From positions 139,168-203,167 of the forward strand of contig JAQGDQ010000419.1 of the NCBI GenBank assembly GCA_030141605.1: a stretch of 64,000 nucleotides of DNA, given 5' to 3'. Source of the DNA: Tubiluchus corallicola. Taxonomy: Eukaryota > Priapulida > Priapulimorpha > Priapulimorphida > Tubiluchidae. A program made the translations under genes and the position numbers. The notes below the pieces were generated by a model that was not told where the DNA came from, ran no database searches, and worked only from the letters and a program-made list of their open reading frames with translations. Positions 55,401-64,000 of this stretch are shown here, in pieces (within the stretch, counting starts at the first letter, position 1; every line of letters begins with the position of its first letter).

Positions 55401-58400
55401 ATTAAATCCTCAATACATTGTATTTTTTAAGGTTACACTTGGCTATGAAGGAAACTTTTTGTGTGGAGCCACAATAATCAACGAACGGTGGGTATTGACA
55501 GCAGCTCATTGTCTGCTTGGGTAAGTATATCACTTTTGACAGGAAGTTACGACAGACAGCAGAAGTGCAAAATACAATGCGTCAATTATCAGCAGTTCTT
55601 GTGTGTTTAAGTAAGTACATCATTTTCAAAGCACGCGGTTACAAAGAAGTGCGTAATACAATGCGTCAATTATCAGCAGCTTGTTGTGTGTTTAAGTAAG
55701 TACGTCATTTTTCAAAGCATGCGGTAACAAAGAAGTGCATAATACAATGCGTCAATTATTAGCAGTTCTTGTGTGTTTAAGTAAGTACATCACTTTTCAA
55801 AGCACGCGGTTACAAAGAAGTGCGTAATACAATGCGTCAATTATCAGCGGCTGATTGTGGGTTTAAGTAAGTACGTCATTTTTTAAAGCACACGGTAACA
55901 AAGAAGTGCATAATACAATGCGTCAATTATCAGCAGCTCGTTGTGTGCTTGAGTAAGTACATCACTTTTCAAAGCACGCGGTTACAAAGAAGTGCATGAT
56001 ACATTGCGTCAATTATCAGCAGCTCGTGTTTTTGAGTAAGTACGTCATTTTCAAAGCACGCGGTTACAAAGAAGTGCATAATACAATGCGTCAATTATCA
56101 GCAGCTCATGTGCTTGAGTAAGTTCATCACTTTTCAAAGCACGCGGTTACAAAGAAGTACATAGTACAATGCATTAATTATCAGCAGTGCATTGATGTGT
56201 TTTTGGGTAAATACTTTTGACAGCACGTTGTTCAACACGTTGTGCATTGCACAGTGCACCTAATCGGAAGTGCACAGAATTTTGATCATCATAGGAAAAG
56301 ATTTACTAAAATGGAAAGAAAATGGATTTTTAATGTATATTAGAAAAATTTTCCGGACAAAGTTATATTACTTAACGTTACACTTATCCATTTTCTGCTA
56401 TTTGAAAGATTAATTGAAAAAGAAAATTCTTGAATATAATTTAAAATTCCGGCCCCAACTGGCTAAATGTCACTGAACCATGATCCCAGTGTGCACTTCT
56501 GCTTATCAAAAACCCATCATTGATCTTATTGACAATAATATTAAGTAATTAAAACTTTCGTTTAGCGAATAATGTGCTACAAATTCTCTGGTATGTTTTC
56601 AAATTTCTGTAATATTATTACAAGTTTTATATAGCGTTGCAGCCAATGAAAGTCCTACTTGCAATAAGACAGCATGTAAGTGATACAAATATTCAAACTT
56701 TTTATGCTCTACTTATGAAACGTGTTCTCTTGTCTTACAAACCTCCAAACCTGGCCATGATAAAGAAAGTCATATCTAATCAAGCTAAACAACACAGGAA
56801 CAAGGAAAGTAAATTAAATTTTGCTTAAAATTAATTAAACAAATACATAAATAGATCAATATTAAGTGCAGTCAACAGTATAGCATTATTTTCTAGCAAA
56901 AAAGCAGGTCCACACTTTGAAGTTTACATGGGAAGCAACATTTTTTACAACCCGAAGGTGAAGCGCTTTGTAAGTTTACATGAAGTTTTTTAAAATTACA
57001 TGCATGAGTTCATATTTACATGAAGTTCTTACGTTTATAATTATGGGGTTTTATTTTTTGAATCGGTCCCCCTGGGACGAACGGGTGGGGAAAACCTCCA
57101 AAAATGCCCATTTTACCCATTTTTTTGTAAAACTTATACTTCTTGTTTCTGGAGAATTGAAATGTTTCGGCAGTGGTGCTGGTAATGGTTAGATAGCCCT
57201 TTCAATGGTGGGCGTTATAGTCATTTTTAGATTTTGTGGGAGGGCCACTAGTACCCACTCCCGGCATTTTCCCAGACCCAAGCATACAAATTTTGCAGAA
57301 AATTGCTCAAACAGCCTCTGGAAAAACTCAATTTGTGCAACTGTTTGGGCATATTGGGAAAAAATAAGCACACTCGCAGAAGGAGGGCGAAACGGTCTAC
57401 AAAAAACTCAAGGTATCACTAGGGGAGATATCCACTGGACGAAACGAGAGAGGTGTATCATCCTTCTACCTTTTTCGTTTCACCAGTCACGGAATCTGAT
57501 ATTATAAGTATATGCAAATGTTTTGAACGAAATAAAGGTTCTGGTACGAATAATCTGCGCCACAAAGTTATTATAGATGTAATTGAAAGTATCGTTACCT
57601 CTTTGACACATATAATTAATAATTCACTTAAAACTGGTACTGTTCCTTCTAAAACGATCAATTATCATCCCTATCTTCAAATCCAAAGATTCTTTGGACA
57701 TTAACAATTATAGACCTATCTCGCTGTTACCTTTTTCAAAAATATTGGAAAAAGTTGTTTACAATAAAATTTTATCTTGTTTGCGTTATCACAACATAAT
57801 AAATAATAAGCAGTTTGGTTTTCCGAAAAACAGCTTAACTGAATTGGCTTGGATAAACATTGTAGAGAGTATAACTAAATGCACTGAACAAAATAAAGTA
57901 GCAGCAGGGATATCTTGTGACCTCTCTAAGCTCTTTGATACTGTTAATCGAAAAATACTTCTTGTTAAACTACATTATTACAGTCTTAGAGGGGTAGTAA
58001 AGGCATGGATATCTAGTGATCTTCATGGGAGAACACCAGTGGTTCGATATAATAATGTAAATTCAAATGAATACCACAAGGTTCAATTTTAGGTCCACTG
58101 CTATTTTTAATATGTAAAAATGACATAAAATGTTCTTTAGCTATTCCAAATCTGTTACAGTTTGCACATGATACGAGCATATTCTTTGAGTTAAATAAGG
58201 CTGATAATTTAAAATATATCAGCCGCAAATTACAAAATATTGCTATTTGGTTCAAAACGAATGAGTTGTCATTAAATTCTACAAGAACTGAATGTATGAT
58301 TTTTAGAGCAAGACACAAGAAAATTCCAATTAATAATGGTGATACTAACTCCAAAATTCCCCTATTGGAATCATACAGGAAATGAAATTTTTGGGAATCA

Positions 58401-61400
58401 TTCTAAGTGAACACATGAATTGGAAGCCGCACATAGACATGATCAAAAGTGAAATTTCAAAAAGTATAGGTGTCATATGTAGGACTAAAATTGCTTTACT
58501 AACTGACATCTAATAACCTTGTACAATTGTTTAATGTTACCATACTTCACATACTGTTGTCTCCTTTGGGGACACACATATACAACTAATATAAATAGAT
58601 AGCGAGTCATCCAAAAAAATTTTTTAGAATCACTTATAATCTTAGAATAAGAGAATATCTTAGTTTAGCATGTTTTAAAACTAATAAACTTTTAACTGTT
58701 GACGATTTAATACACTTGAATACAGCTATATGTATAAAACTAAATATCATCTATTTTCAACATGCTTTAAGAATCCAGTCCGTTATGCAACCAGAATGAA
58801 CGAGTTTGTCGAAAATTTCTGTAGAACGGACGTGGCATGGCAATTCAATGGAAATGTTGGTCCAAGGCTTTGTAATGACATAAATGATGAACTAAAAATT
58901 ATTCAGCCAATTCAAAAATTTAAAAACAAATATAGAGCAACGATTTTCAACAAGTACAACACTTCTTAATATTCTACACCTACTGCAGTAGTCATGCCAC
59001 AATCCTGGTACAGATTATACAAAACACGACATCATTGATAAATCTTTAGAGCTAATGTAAACATCGCACAATCGACTGTCTTTGTTTGTACTATTTCCGC
59101 TAACTCATCATTTTTCCTGCCCTGTGTGATCTAACCTTTCTGCCCAGGTATAGACATTGTCTTTATTTTGGTACCCCACGTGATACTGCTTTTACCCAAG
59201 ATATCGAACTAATTGCTGCATTCACACGTAAGGTTGCCACCCTGTCATGAACCAAAGTCAGGCGTCAAGAGGCAAGAAGCACCCCCAGGTGAGCATCGGG
59301 AGAGAGCACCGGTTTTTATGAATTTTTTCAGAAACTAAAATCAAGAAATTCAAACTAAAAAGTTGTAAAAATTCTTGATTTTAGACTCCAAAAAGCCCTA
59401 AATATCTAAAACTTACAAAAGTGCAAGCAGTGTACATCATTTTTTGGAGTTTCTTCTCTGTCACATTACTCACATTTTTTAGGCTGCTGGGATGGGATCG
59501 GTTTAGCAATCAAATTATTAAGCACTTTATGTTCTGTGAATTAAAGCTAAAGCAGGCCTAATCAGGAGTGGTGGCAACCCTATTCACATATTATACATTA
59601 TAATGCCTTACGTGAACTTAATTAGCTTTCGCATTGTTGCTTTATGCAGGCGAATGCTTTCAAGATGCACCCTCTCTATGCGAATGATTCGACCAGAGCT
59701 AAAGAAAATGATATTGCTCTCGTCCAAATGCACAGCCGCATCAAGTTTGATAAATATGTTCAGCCTACATTACTACCACGTCTCGGCTGGACTTACGACA
59801 GAAATGAAACAGCTGTAATTGTAGTAGGATGGGGCCTTCGAGATCGAGGTAATTTACAGGTTAAACAGAGAAGAAAAGAATATTTCGACTATATGGGATA
59901 GCTAGTTTTATGACTGCTTTATCAGTTTTGACTATTTATACATGACATAGTTCCCCCATTGAAGGATATTTTTAATTTGTGTCACGGGAAGCAGAAAAGG
60001 ATGTTAACTTTTCTCTCATTTTTGTTGCTTTTCACAAATTTATGTTCGTTCCATAAATGCAATATTAGAAACGTTTCTGGAATTGCAAGTTATAGTTACG
60101 CATAATCTAGAATGTTTGGTGTAGTATGTTTATTTAATTTTTTGGAAGGTCTGCTAATTTGTGATTAACGGATAAAATATTTTATCACATTTTTAACAAG
60201 AAAGTTGTGCCAGAACATCTTTTGCTTTAAGAAACAATTTTTGTTGCATCATTTCATGAACGTCTTTCAAAGATGCACAATTTCTGATACAGAATTAGGC
60301 TGTAGAGATCAAAAATCTCACCTTCATGAGATAATAATTTGTATTTCATTCTTAGACAAAAACCGACGATGCCCCAAACAGCTACCTTGTAAAACAATAA
60401 CGAGTCTGTTCTTTAAAACAATTAAAACATTGAATGAGCCTGCTCATTTAAAATAATTAAAACAATTAACAAGTCTGTTCCCTTAAAGCAATTAAATCGA
60501 TTAATTAGCCTGTTCATTTAAAACAATTAAAGATATTTAACGAGTCTATTCTGATCTTCAGTCCTAATGAGCTGCCGCCTGTTGGCCAGTGTGCCAGCTC
60601 ATCTACTGCCTTGGAAAAAAGGAAATAAGGAAACAACACAGCTAGCCCGTAAAATATTTTAAAATAATTAACGAGCCTGTTCGTTTAAAACAATTAAAGC
60701 TATTTTACGAGTCTATTCTGATCTTCAGTCCTAATGAGCTGCCGCCTGTTGGCCAGTGTGCCAACTTATCTACTGCCTTGGGGGAAAAAAGGAAATAGTA
60801 AACAGCAGTTTAAAAATTAATTTGATCGTCACAGAGTTAGCAACATAAGTAGCACCTCCAAATTCGGACTGCACAGAAATTGAGCAGATCTGTTCCTTCA
60901 CCCATACATAACTACTCACTGAATGGTTTTAAACCAAAAAGAATTTATGTGCATAATGAGTGAAAAAATCATTCAGCCAACTACACTTCACTAAAATTTC
61001 ATGCTTTGTCGACAAAATTAAGCTGGCCTTGTTTCACGAAACCGTCACTAACTTAACAACGTCGTTATGGCTCTTTCTTGGCGACGTCGTGCCACAAAGT
61101 GTCATGGCGGGCAATAATAATTGTTACAGTACCAGCCGCATTTAATTTAGATTACCTATCACATAAAAGTATGCAACAGAATGTTTCTAAAATTAAGAAA
61201 TTCTGCCTATGCTATAAAAGACAATAATATAAAAAATAGTGTTATAAGATCTTTAAAGCACAAGAAAACCCTACATCAACATAAAGCTTAAAAAACTCGT
61301 CTTGAAATTTTATATCATTTATAGTATACGGCCTTTCTGCATGCAGGACTTCAATCGGCAGTCACGCCGTATGAAAGATGTAAATTTAAACTCCTGCGAT

Positions 61401-63009
61401 GACTGTCAGACCCAGATTTTTACGACAGGTCATTTGAAACAAGTTTAGATAACATTGCGTGTCAACGACATTTTACCAACTGCCGAAAACATTTTAAATA
61501 CTTTGAATAATTAAAAATTTTCTTATGTAGTTACATAAGTCTTTCTAGCAGGTAAGCGAAAAGCATAAGTACATGCAATATAGTTTTGCTAGGAAAGTTT
61601 TTCGGGACGTAATTTAGCATTTACTTTTCTTCCCCTGATTTACGCTGTGCGTAGGTGACGTTATGTAATGACGCCGTCGGAATAGAATGAAGATAAACAA
61701 AAATTCCTTTCAATGCGAGCACGATATACGCATAAAATTGCTATAAAGTCATGTAATTGTTTAACGCCATTTTTCTTAAACGTACTGGTACCCCTTTTCT
61801 TGTCTTTTGGATGAATGTAATTACGACGTCATTAACTTTGTGACGGCTTTGTGAAACCGGCCCCACTGGTCTAAATCACGTTTCAATGTGAAATTAAAGA
61901 TGCTTACACAACACAGCTAACTGACGCTTGTATAAATTGAATTCGCGCAGTATATATATATATATGGTTCTTTTTTCAAAATTAGCTGGTGATACGCCAA
62001 AGAACTTACAAAAGACGACATTATCAATTAGCGATGTGGGGAAGTGTCAATACTATGACGAGACTTTCACAATTTGCATATATAAGCCCGGACGGAGCAT
62101 TTGTTTCGTAAGTGTAGTAAAATTACTTTATTGAAAAAGTATTAATGGCAGCTAGCCCTATGTAAATACTACACTGCAAGGTTATAGGAAAATATGATAG
62201 TACTTAAAAAATTGAACACTGAATAAAATACATCACTTACCCAATACAAGAATGTTTAAGAAAAAGCACTTATTAAAAATAAATAAAATTGACTTTTAAA
62301 CTGTTTAACGTAAGACGAATGTCAAAAAAACTTTATACTCTGAAAAAGCTGATATCCTGGTTATAGACAGAAATCGAAAAACGTCTAAAATGGTTTGAAG
62401 TGAGTATCATCGAGAGAATCAACTGGTTTAATTGGAGGAGGTTTAACCCATTTCGGCAATTTTTCATGAAAATCACGTAATATGAAGCAATGGCTAATCT
62501 GGATGTGTCATTGCAGAAATTTTCAATTTCTTTTAGCTAATAACTAGGCAATTATAGAATGTTTTGAGATTTTGTTCATTATTATCTGAAATTTGAGATT
62601 ATATGTTTATATATAATACACACATATATATATATAAACACATATACATATAGAATTTATATATAGAACAAACTGTTTCACAATGACATGAACTTTGGCA
62701 ATAAAGTAGCTTATTTATAATATTTTATTACCTTTTGTGCATTCACAGGGTGACTCAGGTGGTCCATTGATACTGAAAGCTACCGGAGAACAAATTGGAG
62801 TTTTGACTAGGGTTGGTCATAATCAGTGCAATACTTTCAGTCTATGTTTAAAAGTCTCTTATTATCTAGACTGGATTAAGAATGAAAGTTCAAAGGTTCA
62901 GCCAAGTCTGTCTGGTGCAGCTTCAAAATGTTACCTGACTTTATTGACAATAATTACCGTTGTAGCGTCTGTACGTTTCGGTTTGTGGGCAGGTACAGAG
63001 TTAAAGTAA
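52266..63009 (+). CDS. Chymotrypsin-fold serine protease B (8 exons, 338 aa), paralogue of A
   Basis: Same exon plan as copy A: 52266-52437, 54224-54294, 55432-55520, 56635-56675, 56908-56969, 59650-59848, 61986-62107, 62749-63009; phases join to 1017 nt including TAA. Catalytic His107 (LTAAHC), Asp166 (ENDIALVQ) and Ser255 (GDSGGP) are all present, as are R|IIGG, the GWG motif and the hydrophobic C-tail. It has one residue fewer in exon 7 and differs from A mainly there (VGKCQYYDETFTIC) and in the pocket loop (LTRVGHNQC versus ITTGGNKQC). The Ser at the 189-equivalent is kept (GRSICF). An upstream in-frame ATG at 52224 would add 14 residues but is not usable in copy A. Both copies look functional; no stop or frameshift was found in the exons. 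Confidence 0.86.
52701..53104. repeat. CCACAC-rich simple-sequence array, copy B
   Basis: Counterpart of 32943-33418 in protease B intron 1, shorter and rearranged internally. The 143-codon His/Thr/Pro-rich ORF across it is an artefact of composition. Confidence 0.95.
53475..53860 (+). repeat. Unclassified interspersed repeat, left arm (copy B)
   Basis: Duplicate of 33783-34165 carried along in the segmental duplication; protease B intron 1. Confidence 0.75.
54224..54294 (+). CDS. Protease B exon 2 (activation site)
   Basis: EQISPESRIIGGEDAADGEF, identical peptide to copy A; acceptor TTTTAG, donor GTATAA. Confidence 0.93.
55432..55520 (+). CDS. Protease B exon 3 (catalytic His)
   Basis: VTLGYEGNFLCGATIINERW and VLTAAHCLL, identical peptide to A; donor GTAAGT at 55521 followed by the exon-derived minisatellite. 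Confidence 0.95.
55490..56215 (+). repeat. Exon-3-derived minisatellite, about 86-bp unit, copy B
   Basis: Same array as in copy A with about eight units; donor-like sites at about 55610, 55696, 55782, 55867, 55953, 56035 and 56117. Unit number and variants differ from copy A, so the arrays have changed since the duplication. Confidence 0.93.
56635..56675 (+). CDS. Protease B exon 4 (short loop exon)
   Basis: GVAANESPTCNKTA; acceptor TATATAG, donor GTAAGT. One substitution from copy A (Thr for Asn). Confidence 0.68.
56908..56969 (+). CDS. Protease B exon 5
   Basis: PHFEVYMGSNIFYNPKVKRF, identical to A; same acceptor ambiguity (AAGCAG preferred), donor GTAAGT. Confidence 0.68.
57068..57456 (-). 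repeat. Unclassified interspersed repeat, right arm (copy B)
   Basis: Duplicate of 37540-37925. Together with 53475-53860 it brackets exons 2-5 of protease B in inverted orientation. Confidence 0.72.
57453..58969 (+). pseudogene. Non-LTR retrotransposon reverse transcriptase fragment, copy B
   Basis: Same insertion as 37922-39200, with the same FAHD and the same frameshift before PQGSILGPLLF. It retains more 3' sequence: WGHTYTTNIN-like and YLSLACFKTNKLLTVDDLIH, ending in VGPRLCNDINDELK...FKNKY, a typical C-terminus of CR1/jockey-type RTs. A single-base difference shifts frame at about 57620 relative to A. Confidence 0.9.
59650..59848 (+). CDS. Protease B exon 6 (catalytic Asp)
   Basis: ANAFKMHPLYANDSTRAKEN, then DIALVQMHSRIKFDKYVQPT, ending AVIVVGWGLRDR. 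Several replacements relative to A in the LPRLGWTYDRNETA stretch. Confidence 0.94.
60388..60780. repeat. Degenerate short tandem repeat, copy B, with extra 165-bp duplication
   Basis: Counterpart of 40184-40345. The segment GATCTTCAGTCCTAATGAGC...CTACTGCCTTGG occurs twice (about 60554 and 60719) but once in copy A (about 40351). Confidence 0.85.
61986..62107 (+). CDS. Protease B exon 7
   Basis: AGDTPKNLQKTTLSISDVGK, then TFTICIYKPGRSICF. Acceptor AAATTAG, donor GTAAGT; 122 nt versus 125 in copy A. Confidence 0.88.
62749..63009 (+). CDS. Protease B exon 8 (catalytic Ser and C-terminal tail)
   Basis: GDSGGPLILKATGEQIGVLT, then RVGHNQCNTFSLCLKVSYYL and a tail like that of A (YLTLLTIITVVASVRFGLW). 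Ends TAA at 63009. Confidence 0.95.
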   Translation, partial: GDSGGPLILKATGEQIGVLTRVGHNQCNTFSLCLKVSYYLDWIKNESSKVQPSLSGAASKCYLTLLTIITVVASVRFGLWAGTELK

Positions 63010-63962
63010 AGCTATTCCACATATTAAATTGGCTACGTAAATTTATGTTGGAATAATTGCAATGTTCACTGGCAAATCTGTATTTTCAAAAACTCTTCAA
63101 AATAGTTCTAAATCATCCATTGAGGCGTGTGTGTACCTTGATTATCGTACTCCCGTTTGTATTACCAGAATTTCCAAACCAGCAATGAGTGCATTCAAAA
63201 GCAAATTTACTGTTAACCTTACTACCAGTGATATAACGACTTTATTTTTGATTTAAAAGAAGCCATATAGATGTATCTTTTCTATTTAAATTCCTATCCT
63301 GATAAGCCTGTATCCAAAGAAAAACTGATGGCAATTTGTTCTTAGTTTTTGGACGTCTTGATCTATAGTATCAGTAATGTTTACCTAATTTCCATACATA
63401 TTACATAACATCTGTTATTTTTGTATTGTGGATTATACACGTATTTAGTCAATACTTTCAATAATATCAAAAAGAAACATTTATTACTGGAATATGAGGT
63501 TCGTGTTTTTGTTCTTCTTACATTTGCTAATATGTTCTTCATTCATGCTGATATGAGTATCAAAGACAGCTAAAGCAGCTTCGTGATTACAAGAGTAAGT
63601 TGTAACTCATAGAATGGCTTCTTGTCTTCTTCATCAGTCCAACAAGTTTATTTATGAACATTTCTTTGGTTCTCTATTAGCAGTACAGGCACACAGCACA
63701 GTAGCGAAACAATTCACTACTCTAGCGCCTGCAGATTATCTGTTAACAGTTAGTACAAGCGTTCCTCTGTTCCGTAAAAATTTGTCTTTAGTATTTCCTG
63801 CAAGCACTTGCCTAGCTTCAGTATACTCAACTGACATGCTGGTACTGATGTTGCAACTTATAAAGAAGTTACAAACTCAGTAAAGTTCAAGTTCTGCTTT
63901 TCAATGGAGGTAAACTGACGGCAAAGAATGCATAAAATACGGGTTAGTCAAACAAACTATTT

Positions 63963-63968
63963 AATAAA
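63963..63968 (+). promoter_or_regulatory. Candidate polyadenylation signal, protease B
   Basis: AATAAA in the position equivalent to 43485-43490 of copy A, downstream of the stop at 63009. Confidence 0.3.
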
Positions 63969-64000
63969 AGTTCAAGTGGGCACGCTCACGCTTAACAATA

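Larger units (their letters stand above)
52066..64000 (+). repeat. Segmental duplication, copy B (continues past the window end)
   Basis: Colinear with 32299-43522. Still matching at the last base (CACGCTCACGCTTAACAATA), so its true end is outside the window. It keeps LINE sequence deleted from copy A and has an extra internal duplication of about 165 bp at 60554-60780. Confidence 0.97.

Noticed and set aside
1-64000. CRISPR array, operons, bacterial promoters or ribosome binding sites
   Set aside because: The tandem arrays have no spacer structure and the genes are intron-containing eukaryotic genes.

Overview
This is animal nuclear DNA: AT-rich, with genes split into short exons bounded by GT-AG introns, several families of cut-and-paste transposons and non-LTR retrotransposons, and many minisatellites. 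The exon-level conservation with vertebrate USP9X, the roughly 0.3-3 kb introns and the repeat content suggest a marine invertebrate. An ascidian or similar animal is possible, but the species cannot be fixed from the sequence alone.

Region 1 (931-28797, minus strand) holds the 5' two-thirds of a USP9X / fat facets deubiquitinase gene. I reconstructed 24 coding exons whose phases all join. They encode residues 1 to about 1228: a Gln/Pro-rich N-terminus, the armadillo/HEAT-like solenoid and the embedded ubiquitin-like domain. The USP protease domain lies beyond base 1, outside the window. The introns are crowded with mobile DNA: three copies of one MITE, Tigger/pogo-like elements in two or three related families, a piggyBac-like element in TTAA, a hAT-like MITE, a foldback element, and three unrelated minisatellites of 28, 58 and 29 bp. 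One intron is GC-AG, and the first donor site is tandemly duplicated in frame.

Region 2 (about 28.8-32.3 kb) is the upstream flank of that gene and holds no gene I can support.

Region 3 (32299-43522, plus strand) and region 5 (52066-64000, plus strand, running off the window) are two copies of an 11-12 kb segmental duplication. Each carries one eight-exon chymotrypsin-fold (S1A) serine protease gene of 338-339 codons. Each has a signal peptide, an R|IIGG activation site, a complete His-Asp-Ser triad and a hydrophobic C-terminal tail that suggests membrane or GPI attachment. Both copies share an intronic LINE fragment, a CCACAC-type array, an inverted pair of an unclassified repeat, and an unusual minisatellite. 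The minisatellite's unit is derived from the 3' end of the catalytic-histidine exon together with its splice donor.

Region 4 (43.5-52.0 kb) lies between the two copies. It contains the last exons of a leucine-rich-repeat gene on the minus strand, probably broken by a frameshift, and a decayed APE-type non-LTR retrotransposon on the minus strand.

All function statements are from reading translations and family knowledge; no search was run. The strongest candidates for something unusual are the exon-derived decoy-donor minisatellite in the protease pair, the duplicated in-frame donor of USP9X exon 1, and the rapid divergence of the substrate-pocket loop between the two proteases.
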